Source of the DNA: Candidatus Gastranaerophilales bacterium
Lineage (GTDB): Bacteria; Cyanobacteriota; Vampirovibrionia; Gastranaerophilales; Gastranaerophilaceae
Length of the DNA: 64,000 nt
Reading direction: 5' to 3'
Assembly: GCA_944325595.1 (NCBI GenBank)
Contig: CALVAQ010000001.1
Location: 1 to 64,000, forward strand
A program made the translations under genes and the position numbers. Below the pieces are notes generated by a model. That model did not search any database, had not been told where the DNA came from, and saw only the letters and a list, made by a program, of their open reading frames with translations. This document shows positions 34,273 to 43,328 of the stretch, piece after piece; the stretch's first letter is position 1; each line of letters opens with the position of its first letter.

Positions 34273-34525
34273 ACACAGACCTCTTTTCTCAAAAATAATA
34301 AACACACAAATTAAAAAAATGACCTGCATACATTATGCACCAATTTGAAAATTTTGCCAATAGTTTTTATTTAAAATTTACATCTCATCCGGCATATATT
34401 CTGCCGACCTCCGAATAATACAGCAGTAGTAAAACAGGTGTCAAAAACCCCTGTCACAAACTTTTATCGGACAACATAACAAAATTCAATCAACAAACTG
34501 CTATGTTGGTTCGGCAGCAAAAAAT

Positions 34526-35896
34526 TTACATGTTTTTTGCAAAAATTTTCTGCATCTCAAGCAGTGCGGTATACGTCGGCATAATCAGGAGTTGTTCTCC
34601 CTTTTCAATGCCGGAGAGGGCATAGTTTATCGCCTCTTTGATATCTTTTTTTACTTCTATTTTTGAGAAATCAAAACCAGCATATTTCATCCTGACAGCC
34701 ATGTCATAGGCTCTTGTTCCGCTTACTATAATGTTTTGCGGGTAATCTTTCAAAAGTTCAAAATCCGCATCCCAAAGCCATGAGACATCTCTGCCGTCGG
34801 CATAGTTGTCATTTATTATTATCAAAAGTTTTTTAGACGTATTTTGATTGACAGTTCTCAAAACTTCTGAAGCCCCTGTCGGGTTTTTGATAAGCTGAAT
34901 CAGGACATTTTTTCCGTCAATAACTTTCTTTTCCGCCCTGCCGAAAACAGATTTGTATGTATCGAGTGCTGATTGTATAATTTCTTTTGAAATACCGAGT
35001 TCAAGAGCTGTGCTGACAGCGGCAAGAACATTATACGCATTGTATAATCCGACAAGATGCGTTTTAAAATAGAGTTCTTTTTCTTTTTCTTCTTTGTTGT
35101 AAAGACATTTCAGATATATCTCCGAATAGTCGTCATATATTACAGCATAACCTTTGTAGTCCGGTTCCGGTCTTTTACGCTCACAATTTTCGCAAAAGTA
35201 TTTTCCGATATGGGCATAATATCTTTTTTCGTATGACAAGTCTGATTTGCAAAGGCATGTCACTGCTTCGGCAGGAGCCTGAGAGTCTTTTAAAGTAGTT
35301 TTGTATGTTATATCATCAAACCCGAAAAAAATCTTTTTGTTTCCCGCTCCGAGTTCTGAAAGCATAGGGTCATCCGCATTTATAAACAGTTTTAAGTTTC
35401 TGTTTTTTTCGATAGCTTCTTGTATTTTCTTTGCGGTTGTATCCAGCTCTCCGTACCTGTCCAGCTGGTCTCGAAACAGATTTGTTACAAGCAGATAATC
35501 CGCATTTATGTAGTTGTACAATTTTGTCAAATAAGCTTCATCCGATTCCAGAACTGCATAGTCAAAACTCGAAAACGGTTTGTAATTTACAGCCAGAGAG
35601 CTGGCAATACCGGAGAGCATATTGGCTCCCTTTTCATTATGCAGAACAGTATCGTTGTTTGTTTTTAAAATATGTGCAACAAGCCCTGCTGTTGTGGTTT
35701 TTCCGTTTGTTCCGGTGATTGTGATTATGTTTTTTTCACAGTATTTTGACAAAAACGACAAAAAACCGTTTGATATTTTCAGAGCAATTACACCGGGAAG
35801 AGAGGTGCCGGCTCTTTTAAACAAATGAAGTCCTTTGTTTACAACTTTTGCACCAAAAAGTGCGGTATAAAAACTCATTTTGTCCGTAAATTTCAT
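34526..35896 (-). CDS. murT: lipid II isoglutaminyl synthase subunit MurT
   Basis: A Mur-ligase family protein of about 456 residues. The P-loop is TITGTNGKTTT (Lys66). A four-Cys zinc ribbon, characteristic of MurT, is at Cys214, 216, 235 and 238. The C-terminal DUF1727 region is IIINDNYADGRDVSWLWDADFELL. MurT works with the glutaminase GatD to amidate D-Glu of lipid II. gatD is not beside it. The preferred start is the ATG at 35896; a longer frame to 35944 has no ribosome site. A TATAAT just upstream of 35896 could give a nearly leaderless message. It is divergent from folC. Confidence 0.9.
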   Translation of the reverse strand: MKFTDKMSFYTALFGAKVVNKGLHLFKRAGTSLPGVIALKISNGFLSFLSKYCEKNIITITGTNGKTTTAGLVAHILKTNNDTVLHNEKGANMLSGIASSLAVNYKPFSSFDYAVLESDEAYLTKLYNYINADYLLVTNLFRDQLDRYGELDTTAKKIQEAIEKNRNLKLFINADDPMLSELGAGNKKIFFGFDDITYKTTLKDSQAPAEAVTCLCKSDLSYEKRYYAHIGKYFCENCERKRPEPDYKGYAVIYDDYSEIYLKCLYNKEEKEKELYFKTHLVGLYNAYNVLAAVSTALELGISKEIIQSALDTYKSVFGRAEKKVIDGKNVLIQLIKNPTGASEVLRTVNQNTSKKLLIIINDNYADGRDVSWLWDADFELLKDYPQNIIVSGTRAYDMAVRMKYAGFDFSKIEVKKDIKEAINYALSGIEKGEQLLIMPTYTALLEMQKIFAKNM

Positions 35897-35967
35897 ACTC
35901 TGATTATATCGTAAAATTGGTTTCAAATAATAGTATTTTTGCATTAGGTTTGTCGTAAAATTTGATT

Positions 35968-37242
35968 ATGGAAAATTTGTATGAACAGGCAAAAAATTTA
36001 ATAACATCAAGAGAAAAATTTCATATTTGTCTCGGACTGGACAGGGTTTCAAAAGTTCTTGAACTGCTAAAAAATCCTCAAAAAAACCTGAGAATAATCC
36101 ATGTCGCCGGAACAAACGGAAAGGGTTCAGTATGTGCAATTCTGTCAAAAATTTTTACCTGTGCGGGTTATAAAACAGGGCTCTATACAAGCCCTCATAT
36201 ACTGGAATATACAGAAAGAATAAAAATAAATCAAAAAGACATTTCAAAAAATGACTTTGCACAATTAATATTCGAAATCAGTGATATAGCAAAGAAAAAT
36301 GAAATTTACCTCACGGAATTTGAGCTTTTAACCGTTGCCGCATACAAATATTTTTCCGACAAAGAAACTGATATATGTGTAATAGAAACAGGTCTTGGCG
36401 GCAGGCTTGATGCGACAAACGTAATTGAAAAAAATCTTTTGTCCGTAATAACCTCCATCAGCCTTGATCATACGGACAGACTCGGAAACACAATAGAGAA
36501 AATAGCTTTTGAAAAAGCCGGCATAATAAAAAGCGGATGTCCTGTATTGATAAGTCAAGAAAACAGAGGTTTTGACACTGTTTTAATGATTGCTGAAGAA
36601 AAAAACAGCGAGCTTCTTATACCTGAAAACAATATAGAACTTGTTTTTGAAAACAATACAAATTATGCATTATACAAAGACAAAAAGTACAGGTTTAACC
36701 TTCTCGGACTCTGGCAGAAGGAAAATCTCGAACTTGCTCTGGCATGTATAGAATATCTGAACAAAACAGGATACGATATACCTGAAAACACAATAGAAAA
36801 AGCACTCAAGACTGTCTTTTGGGCATGCCGTATGCAATATATAAAAAAGCATAATCTATTGATTGACGGAACGCACAACCCTGACGGTGCAAGAGTTTTG
36901 AGACAGAGTTTGGATTATTATTTTCCGGATAAAAAGAGAGTATGGATTTATGGCTCTTTAAAAACAAAGGATTACAAAAAAGTTATGCAAATTCTTTTTC
37001 GCAATGAAGATGAAGTGTATTTTTACAACTTTGATTATCCAAACAGCGTAAAAATAGAAGATTTTAAGAAAATAAAGCCGGATGCCCGGCAGATAAACCA
37101 ATTTGATTTGGAGTATCTTGCAGCAGAAAATAAAAACAATTTAATAATAATTTCAGGGTCTTTTTATATGATAGGAGAAATACTGAGCAGCAAAAATTCA
37201 AATAATTTTTTCAAAAATATTGCCGAGTTGGATAATATCTAA
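35968..37242 (+). CDS. folC: folylpolyglutamate synthase / dihydrofolate synthase
   Basis: A Mur-ligase-fold enzyme of about 424 residues. The P-loop AGTNGKGS (residues 47-54), TSPHI, ETGLGGRLDATN and DGTHNPDGARVL identify FolC. It adds glutamates to folate and may also make dihydrofolate. The ATG at 35968 has no clear ribosome site. The promoter region is shared with the divergent murT, about 70 bases between starts. A NarL-type regulator follows on the same strand after 96 bases. thyX, a folate user, is two genes away. Confidence 0.93.
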   Translation: MENLYEQAKNLITSREKFHICLGLDRVSKVLELLKNPQKNLRIIHVAGTNGKGSVCAILSKIFTCAGYKTGLYTSPHILEYTERIKINQKDISKNDFAQLIFEISDIAKKNEIYLTEFELLTVAAYKYFSDKETDICVIETGLGGRLDATNVIEKNLLSVITSISLDHTDRLGNTIEKIAFEKAGIIKSGCPVLISQENRGFDTVLMIAEEKNSELLIPENNIELVFENNTNYALYKDKKYRFNLLGLWQKENLELALACIEYLNKTGYDIPENTIEKALKTVFWACRMQYIKKHNLLIDGTHNPDGARVLRQSLDYYFPDKKRVWIYGSLKTKDYKKVMQILFRNEDEVYFYNFDYPNSVKIEDFKKIKPDARQINQFDLEYLAAENKNNLIIISGSFYMIGEILSSKNSNNFFKNIAELDNI

Positions 37243-37338
37243 TAATTTTTTAATCATCAATAATTACATGAAAACAATTTGTTTCAAATAATTCTTAATT
37301 GGCTGATTAAAAACAAAGAGAAAGGAAAAGGTTATTTG

Positions 37339-38025
37339 ATGTTGACAACGGTTGAACAAGAAAAAAAAGTAATCAGTGTTGTAATTGTTGAAGATTACAA
37401 ACTGACAAGAGTAGGTTTGCGTTCTGCACTAAATGAGTTTGAAAATATAAACGTAATCGGAGAAGCCGAAGATGCTTCTGTCGGACTTGAGATTATAAAA
37501 AAAGAAAATCCGGATGTTGTTCTGATGGATTTGGGCTTGCCTGAGATGAACGGTATAGAAGCCACACAAAAAGTCAAAGAAATTTCTCCAAAGACAAAAG
37601 TCATTATTCTTACTTCCCACGACAGAGAAGAAGAGGTGCTTGCGGCACTGGGCTCGGGGGCTTCTGCATACTGTTTGAAAGATATAGACCCCAAAACTCT
37701 TTCTTCAGTTATAGCAAATGTAGCAAAGGGTGCCTGCTGGCTGGATTCAGCAGTAGCACAGGTCGCTTTGAACCTGTTTCCGAAACCGGAAAATATAAAT
37801 TTCCAGAACGGTTCAGACATGTCAGATGCAAGAGCACAATTGACAGAAAGAGAATTTGAAGTTTTGAGACTGCTGGTCAAAGGCAGAAGCAATACTGAAA
37901 TTGCAAAAGAACTCATTGTGAGTGTACATACCGCAAAAGCCCATGTATGCAGCATATTGCAAAAACTGTGCGTAGATGACCGTGTACAGGCTGCAGTAAA
38001 AGCTATTAAAGAAAACATTATATAA
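37339..38025 (+). CDS. NarL/FixJ-type response regulator
   Basis: A two-domain regulator of about 228 residues. Receiver domain: Glu18-Asp19 acidic pair (IVEDY), phospho-acceptor Asp64 (LMDLGLPEMNG), Thr/Ser at ILTSHD and a late Lys at YCLKD. C-terminal LuxR-type HTH (about residues 155-220): LTEREFEVLRLLVKGRSNTE followed by IAKELIVSVHTAKAHV. The ATG at 37339 has the site AAAGGAAAAGG. The longer frame to 37279 reads through noncoding sequence. No kinase gene is next to it, so its partner and regulon are unknown. A long-loop terminator follows. Confidence 0.92.
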   Translation: MLTTVEQEKKVISVVIVEDYKLTRVGLRSALNEFENINVIGEAEDASVGLEIIKKENPDVVLMDLGLPEMNGIEATQKVKEISPKTKVIILTSHDREEEVLAALGSGASAYCLKDIDPKTLSSVIANVAKGACWLDSAVAQVALNLFPKPENINFQNGSDMSDARAQLTEREFEVLRLLVKGRSNTEIAKELIVSVHTAKAHVCSILQKLCVDDRVQAAVKAIKENII

Positions 38026-38043
38026 AAAACATTGATTCACACT

Positions 38044-38093
38044 AAAAACCTCCTTTATTTCATAAAAATTGAGACAAAGGGGGTTTTGTTTTT
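38044..38093 (+). terminator. probable terminator after the NarL-type gene
   Basis: AAAACCTCCTTT pairs with AAAGGGGGTTTT (one G-T pair) across a ~19-base loop, followed by TGTTTTTAT. The loop is long for an intrinsic terminator, so confidence is moderate. Confidence 0.55.
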
Positions 38094-38142
38094 ATATTTG
38101 AGCTCAGATAAAACTGCATAACAGGTATAAACAAAGAGGTTT

Positions 38143-38301
38143 TTATTTTACATCAATAACAAAATCAAAAACAAAAAAATCGGGCAAAACCTTTGATGTA
38201 TATCCCCAGTAACGCCCGTAAATAAATAATGGTAAGATAAAATTTTTGAAAAAACCATCAGCACCGGTAAAAAACAGTGTTTTTACCTTTGTCACAGACA
38301 A
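38143..38301 (-). pseudogene. coding-like fragment after flgL (gene remnant or small gene)
   Basis: Just after flgL, in another frame on the same strand, a frame stays open for about 70 codons with no ATG. From the in-frame TTG at 38301 it would encode about 52 residues, including LFFTGADGFFKNFILPLFIY, then GRYWGYTSKVLP and a hydrophobic end. The amino-acid choice looks like real protein, not random AT-rich DNA. It could be the 3' end of a decayed gene whose 5' end was lost when flgL arrived beside it. It could also be a small TTG-started gene. No family recognised. Confidence 0.3.
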
Positions 38302-38338
38302 TTTGTCGTCCGCAAACAGTTTTTTATGGATTTTCAGA

Positions 38339-39271
38339 CTAAATGTAATCCAACAGTGATTGGTTGGATATTATTGTATAAGCCTGCATAGAAGCCTGTA
38401 ATGCATAGTTTTGCTGCATAAGTTCACTTATGGCGGTCGGCATATCTACTTCTGAAATTTCTGCCTTTCTTGAAGTTAATGTGAGTTTTGTTTCATCAAG
38501 AATTTCTGTTGTCATATTCAGCTTTGTGACAGTAGAACTGTGAACAGATTGGATTTCAGAAATATGTTCTATAGAGTTTTGCAGCGGTGTAAGCTGTTCT
38601 CTGATTTTTTCCTGATCACTGCTTTCAAATGCCGCACTCAAATCACCCAGCACTTTAAAAAGACCCGAGCTTACATCAGGATTGTCAGGATCATTTGCAT
38701 CATATGTACCGAAAATTGAATCACCGGCACTGTTGAGGTCAATATAATCTCCGTCTGATACCTCGAGATATCTTTCGTATCCTGCAAAGTTGTCGGATGT
38801 TGTTCCGGCATAAGTAATTGAACCGTCATCATTGAGAGTAAAAGGTTCCGTTGTTACATTTGTTCCGGAAAAAATATATTTGCCGTCATACTGGCTGTTA
38901 GCAAGACTGACGATTGTTTTTTTGAGTTCTTCAAACTCTGTTCTGCAAGCCTCAAGTCCTGATTCCCCGCTGGCACCGTTGGCTGCCTGAATTGCAAGGT
39001 CGTTTATTCTTTGCAATTTATCAACGATAGTAGAAAACACACTGTCCTGTGCATTTATCTGTGTAATTGCATTATTTACGTTTTTTGAATAAGTTTCAAT
39101 CTCTGCGAGTTGTTTGTTTATTCTGACCAAATCTGCAGCATCAATCGGATTTTCAGAAATATTTGTATATTTTTGATTGGTGTTTAGTTTGTTAAACAGC
39201 TCATAAAGCTTGTTTTGCTGGCTTGTGATTGTACCAATCATATTGTTTGATGAATAACCGCTTATGTTCAT
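38339..39271 (-). CDS. flgL: hook-filament junction protein FlgL
   Basis: A 310-residue flagellin-like protein linking hook to filament. The N-terminal helical region (ITSQQNKLYELFNKLNTNQK, RINKQLAEIETYSKNVNNAI) and the C-terminal coil (LTSRKAEISEVDMPTAISEL, then MQQNYALQASMQAYTIISNQ) are those of FlgL, and the position after flgK agrees. The ribosome site is TTGAGGTAAG. It is the last recognised gene of the rod/ring/hook-junction operon. It could be misread as a flagellin, but the length and context favour FlgL. Confidence 0.92.
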   Translation of the reverse strand: MNISGYSSNNMIGTITSQQNKLYELFNKLNTNQKYTNISENPIDAADLVRINKQLAEIETYSKNVNNAITQINAQDSVFSTIVDKLQRINDLAIQAANGASGESGLEACRTEFEELKKTIVSLANSQYDGKYIFSGTNVTTEPFTLNDDGSITYAGTTSDNFAGYERYLEVSDGDYIDLNSAGDSIFGTYDANDPDNPDVSSGLFKVLGDLSAAFESSDQEKIREQLTPLQNSIEHISEIQSVHSSTVTKLNMTTEILDETKLTLTSRKAEISEVDMPTAISELMQQNYALQASMQAYTIISNQSLLDYI

Positions 39272-39292
39272 TTTCTTACCTCAAAATATTAG

Positions 39293-40843
39293 TTAAATCA
39301 TTTGCATAATTGTCTGCATCAGTTCGTTTGCTACCGTGAACACTCTTGCAGAAGCTTCATAGGCTCTTTGATATTTAATTAAATCCGCAAGTTCTTCGTT
39401 CAAATCAACGCCGTAGAGTTCGTCTCTTTGGGATTGTGCCTGCTGGAGCACGGCATCTTGAGCATCACCGGCGCTTTTGATTGAATCAACACCCGAACCG
39501 ATTTTTGAAACAAGACTGGACAGGTAATCCGTAATGCTCATACCTTCTCCCGGCGGGTCAGATATGTTCAAACCTGCTATTTTGCCTTTTCCAAGCTCAT
39601 TAAACAACACCATATTTGAGGCATTGCCGACAGCTTCAGGTTCATAATCAGGGTTTGTTGTATCTATTCTCGCTGTTGCAACAAGGGTAGGATCATCAAT
39701 CAATGCCTGATTAATTTGAATGTTGCCTGCCGTAAAATCCGCAGAACCGTCTTTTGTAACAAAAAACGGTGTTGTTGATTCCGTCAGTGTTCCGTCAGGA
39801 CCGATATACAGCGGTGTTCCGTTTGCATCAGCCTGTGTTTGAATTTTGTTCATTTCCTGTGCAAAGGCGGATGCCAGTTTGTCCAAATCGTCTAAAATTG
39901 ATTGATAGCCGAAAGAATCGCCCTTGCCTGCCTGTAAAATTGCTGTAATTGAACAGTTTCCGAGTGAATCGGAAATATCATCTTTTTTTACATTACCTTC
40001 TTCGTCCAAAAGCTGAATTTTGACGGGATTGTCAGGGTCATCACTCTGTACAGCCTGGATTGTCAGTCTTTTTTCACCGCCTTTGACAACAGTTTGCCCG
40101 TCAATTAGCACATTGACTGTTCCGTTTTCATTTGTTGTTGTGGTAATCGGAACCATAGACGAAATATCGTCAAGAAGCATATTTCTTTGGTCAATCAAAG
40201 CGTTTGATGATGGATTTTGCGCTATTTGATTATTCAAATCAGCAAGCTGTTCGAGTTTTGAATCCAGTGAATCTACGTTCGTATTTATTAAAGAAGCTTC
40301 AAAACTGTCTGCATCACCAAAAGTACCGATAGCTGTGTTCATGTAGTTTTTAATTGTACTGGACATATTGTTCAGCGCATCGGCAACATTCTGGGCTGCA
40401 TTTACGAATGCAATTTTGTATGCTTTGTTTGTAGGGTCGCCGCTCAAAGCCTCTGAAGCTGCAAAAAAGTCGTTAAACAGCTTGGAAAGTCCGTTTGAAC
40501 TCAATTCATCATTAAGAAGGTTTTCCATATTATTAAGCATTCCGCCGATTTGGTCATAATAACCGGCATCTGCATTCTGGTCTCTGAAATAATTGTCGAG
40601 CCACTCGGATCTTTTTGTTGATATGCCGGTAATTTCGGCACCCTGACCGGGCGTAACTTTGCCGTTGCTTGCGCACCAGTCAAAAATTCTGTATCCCGGA
40701 ATAGCGGCAAAATCCACTGTTTGTCTTGTGTAGCCCTCTGTATTCATATTTGAAATATTATTGCTCACGACATTCAGTGCAACCTGATTGTTGTTGACCG
40801 AGTTTATTGCAATATTCATTAATCCGTTTAAGGTGCTTCCCAT
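39293..40843 (-). CDS. flgK: hook-filament junction protein FlgK
   Basis: A 516-residue hook-associated protein 1. The N-terminal rod/hook motif is NQVALNVVSNNISNMNTEGYTRQ, and the C-terminal one is NEELADLIKYQRAYEASARV. A variable middle domain lies between them (about 200-400). FlgK forms the junction next to the hook, before FlgL. Start ATG with the site AAAGGAAAAAC. The spacing of 15 bases to FlgN upstream and 21 to flgL downstream shows tight operon packing. No anomalies. Confidence 0.95.
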   Translation of the reverse strand: MGSTLNGLMNIAINSVNNNQVALNVVSNNISNMNTEGYTRQTVDFAAIPGYRIFDWCASNGKVTPGQGAEITGISTKRSEWLDNYFRDQNADAGYYDQIGGMLNNMENLLNDELSSNGLSKLFNDFFAASEALSGDPTNKAYKIAFVNAAQNVADALNNMSSTIKNYMNTAIGTFGDADSFEASLINTNVDSLDSKLEQLADLNNQIAQNPSSNALIDQRNMLLDDISSMVPITTTTNENGTVNVLIDGQTVVKGGEKRLTIQAVQSDDPDNPVKIQLLDEEGNVKKDDISDSLGNCSITAILQAGKGDSFGYQSILDDLDKLASAFAQEMNKIQTQADANGTPLYIGPDGTLTESTTPFFVTKDGSADFTAGNIQINQALIDDPTLVATARIDTTNPDYEPEAVGNASNMVLFNELGKGKIAGLNISDPPGEGMSITDYLSSLVSKIGSGVDSIKSAGDAQDAVLQQAQSQRDELYGVDLNEELADLIKYQRAYEASARVFTVANELMQTIMQMI

Positions 40844-40858
40844 TGTTTTTCCTTTTTT

Positions 40859-41359
40859 TTAAGCTTCTTCAATAATTGATGACATTTCGAGCTGATCTTT
40901 TGTAATATTTTTGCCGTTTTTGTTGTATTCTTCGGTTATCGGCTTCAATCCTCTCAAGATAATTTCAAGTGTTTTGTTTGTAACATGCATTCCGTGTTTT
41001 AGAAGTTCCATGTTTATTTTTTCAAGTTCAAAAATTCTGTGAGAAAGTTCTTTTACCTCATCTCTTTTCTTTTCAAGATTTTGAGCCGCCTGTGCATCCT
41101 GTTCTTTGATATTGTTAATAATATCTGTCAGAGAAAAAGTCGGCATATTCAGTGCTTTTGAGATGTTTTTTCTCATTTCGGAATAACTGTTTATGCTTTT
41201 GTAAGTATCAACAATTTTTGCATCAACATCAAAAAGTTCCGTACTTTTTCCTTTCACAAGGATTTCTTTTTTGTCTACATAGAGTTTTTCTATGTTTTTG
41301 TATCCGTCAATTTCTTTGTCTATAACGTTTTCGAGTGTTTTAATCTGTTCTTGTAACAT
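40859..41359 (-). CDS. flgN: FlgN-like export chaperone
   Basis: A helical protein of about 166 residues matching FlgN in length, composition and place: long amphipathic helices (LQEQIKTLENVIDKEIDGYK, EKKRDEVKELSHRIFELEKI) and no membrane segment. FlgN is the cytoplasmic chaperone that hands FlgK and FlgL to the export gate, and it is encoded here directly before them. Sequence conservation in the family is low, so the name rests largely on context. The ATG at 41359 has the site ACGGAGAAAATAT; a start 15 codons earlier is unlikely. Confidence 0.8.
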   Translation of the reverse strand: MLQEQIKTLENVIDKEIDGYKNIEKLYVDKKEILVKGKSTELFDVDAKIVDTYKSINSYSEMRKNISKALNMPTFSLTDIINNIKEQDAQAAQNLEKKRDEVKELSHRIFELEKINMELLKHGMHVTNKTLEIILRGLKPITEEYNKNGKNITKDQLEMSSIIEEA

Positions 41360-41384
41360 ATATTTTCTCCGTAGTAAGTAATTC

Positions 41385-41666
41385 TTATGCAAGATATTCC
41401 ACAATCACACTTCTTCCATAGCTGAGACCGTATTTGATGTCTTCTTCGCTCAAATTTTCTTCGCCCGCAAGTTTTGCATATTCTTTAATTTCATCTACAT
41501 TTTGTGATTTCAAAATATCATTGTCGTTTATATCCGTACCGTCTGTGGTGAACGGTTCTTGCGGCTGTACTGGATTTGAAACCGCCTGTGTATTTTTGAA
41601 TGCGTGTGCGGCATTTAAAAGTTGTATTGCGCTAACCTGTGATGATGAATTTACTGATCCCAACAT
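41385..41666 (-). CDS. small flagellar-operon protein, possible FlgM
   Basis: A 93-residue protein in the position where FlgM (anti-sigma-28) often lies, between flgJ and flgN. The first half looks disordered (Ser-, Gln-, Pro-rich), as in FlgM. The second half has two helices, EIKEYAKLAGEENLSEEDI and KYGLSYGRSVIVEYLA. It lacks any FlgM signature I can confirm, so the name is only a suggestion from location, size and build. The ribosome site is AAGGAGATATAAC. It ends 25 bases before the flgN start. Confidence 0.5.
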   Translation of the reverse strand: MLGSVNSSSQVSAIQLLNAAHAFKNTQAVSNPVQPQEPFTTDGTDINDNDILKSQNVDEIKEYAKLAGEENLSEEDIKYGLSYGRSVIVEYLA

Positions 41667-41673
41667 TTTTTAG

Positions 41674-42162
41674 TTATATCTCCTTATCGACTCGATTTGT
41701 TGTTATTTCCGGCATATCCGCTTCAAATACTGTTGCGGGGCGAAGCGTTTTGTTGTTTGCGGTATAATGCATTGCTGCTGTTGTTTTTGCTTCGGTATTT
41801 GCCGCTGTTTGAAGTTCTTCCGGTTCTTTCGGAAGGTATCTTTCCATTTGTGAATATATTTGTTTTGCAAAACCAACGCTTGTTCTCGGGTTTTTGGCAA
41901 TATCTCTGCCTATTTCGTCATAAATAAAAGTTTTAAATTTATCCATGTATTTGTCGTCATTGCCAAAGATACTTCCTTCTCTGTCAACTGTTTTGTCCAT
42001 CATATTGAGCATTTTTGTCACGAAGATAGCTTCAAACTCTTTAGAAACTTTTTCCAGCTGCTTTTTGGGAGACTTCATTGTTTTTACGTCTCCGAGGCGC
42101 TGAACATCGTAGTTTATGATATCCGGTGATAAATGTGCTGTTTGTGATGAAATAAGTGACAT
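41674..42162 (-). CDS. flgJ: rod-binding protein FlgJ (N-terminal domain only)
   Basis: A 162-residue protein with the FlgJ rod-binding domain: KKQLEKVSKEFEAIFVTKML and NMMDKT, and later FIYDEIGRDIA. The C-terminal muramidase domain found in enterobacterial FlgJ is missing. The tail here (about 110-162) is low-complexity and Thr/Ala-rich. A separate lytic transglycosylase at the head of the same operon could do the wall-cutting job. FlgJ caps the growing rod in the periplasm. Confidence 0.85.
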   Translation of the reverse strand: MSLISSQTAHLSPDIINYDVQRLGDVKTMKSPKKQLEKVSKEFEAIFVTKMLNMMDKTVDREGSIFGNDDKYMDKFKTFIYDEIGRDIAKNPRTSVGFAKQIYSQMERYLPKEPEELQTAANTEAKTTAAMHYTANNKTLRPATVFEADMPEITTNRVDKEI

Positions 42163-42201
42163 TTTGTTTTTGTGTCCTTTTAGTTGTTTTTACGAAAAAG
42201 G

Positions 42202-43305
42202 TTATATTACCTGTATTTCTGCCTGCAGGCTGCCTGCTTCTCTTAATGCCTGCATGATTGATATAAGGTCAATCGGCGCTACACCTATTGCATTCAGTGC
42301 ACGAACCAAATCGTTCAGTGTGCTGTTAGCAGGCATTGTAACAAGACTTCCGCCGCCTTTATTTACGGATACCGCACTGTTTGCAAAAGCAGTGGTTGTT
42401 CCGCCGGCAAATGACTCAGGCTGTGATATCTGATTTGTTGTTTGGACAGTAACTGTAATATTTCCGTGAGCTACCGCAGCAGGAAGAAGTTTTACTTCGC
42501 TGCCTATTACAATAGTTCCTGTTCTTTCATTTACAACAACTCTTGCCTTGTCTTTTGTTGCATCTACCATCATGTTTTCAAGAATTGAAAGAAAAGCGAT
42601 TCTGTCATTATCAAATTTTGCCGGAATAGCAACTTTTATGCTTGAGCCGTCTTCCGCTTTTGCAGCTGTAACGTTTCTTGAAATTGCATTTGCAACTCTT
42701 GTTGCCATTGTATAATCTGATTTGTCCAGAAGAAGAGTGAGTGAGTTTTCGTCGCCTATTACGGTGTTTATGTCTCTTTCAACAATACCGCCTCTGGGAA
42801 TACGTCCTGTTGTAGTGATTGCGGTTCTAGTGCTGGAGCCGTTTGAATCTTTTGAAATACCGCCGACGGAAACAGGACCTTGTCCTATTGCAACGATTTC
42901 TCCGTTCGGTGCTCTCAATTGTGTTTGAACAAGCACACCACCCTCAAGGCTCTTTGCATCAGCCATTGTAGAAACAGTCAGGTCAATCTGGTCTCCGTTT
43001 TTTGCAAACGGAGGAACTGTCGCAGTAACGAGAACGGCGGCTGATGAACCTTTCTGGATATAGTTTGACTGTTCAATTACCGTACCCAGATTTTGTAATA
43101 ACATCTGGTTTGTAATCTGTGTTGAACGTGAGTTGTCACCTGTACCGGGCAAACCGACAACAACACCGTAGCCGACAAGCTGGTTGTTTCTGACTCCTTT
43201 GACATGGGCAATGTCTTTTATTCTGACCATAGTCGCCATGGCATCAGATGTCATCATGCCTGCTATCATTATTACCGCTGTTATTACTTTTAGAAACTTG
43301 TTCAT
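42202..43305 (-). CDS. flgI: flagellar P-ring protein FlgI
   Basis: A protein of about 367 residues with a cleavable signal peptide (MNKFLKVITAVIMIAGMMTSDAMA). It carries the FlgI opening VRIKDIAHVKGVRNNQLVGY and GVVVGLPGTGDNS, and the conserved C-terminal NAIGVAPIDLISIMQALREA. It polymerises into the P-ring around the rod in the peptidoglycan layer. An ATG at 43329 overlaps the flgH stop by one base, but the ATG at 43305 has the site AAAGGAAAAAGAA and is preferred. P-ring genes indicate a diderm cell. Confidence 0.95.
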   Translation of the reverse strand: MNKFLKVITAVIMIAGMMTSDAMATMVRIKDIAHVKGVRNNQLVGYGVVVGLPGTGDNSRSTQITNQMLLQNLGTVIEQSNYIQKGSSAAVLVTATVPPFAKNGDQIDLTVSTMADAKSLEGGVLVQTQLRAPNGEIVAIGQGPVSVGGISKDSNGSSTRTAITTTGRIPRGGIVERDINTVIGDENSLTLLLDKSDYTMATRVANAISRNVTAAKAEDGSSIKVAIPAKFDNDRIAFLSILENMMVDATKDKARVVVNERTGTIVIGSEVKLLPAAVAHGNITVTVQTTNQISQPESFAGGTTTAFANSAVSVNKGGGSLVTMPANSTLNDLVRALNAIGVAPIDLISIMQALREAGSLQAEIQVI

Positions 43306-43328
43306 TTCTTTTTCCTTTGTTTTATTCA

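Noticed and set aside
34079-34348. An 89-residue plus-strand frame after thyX
   Set aside because: It begins within the thyX terminator and has no ribosome site. The opposite strand has a better start signal.
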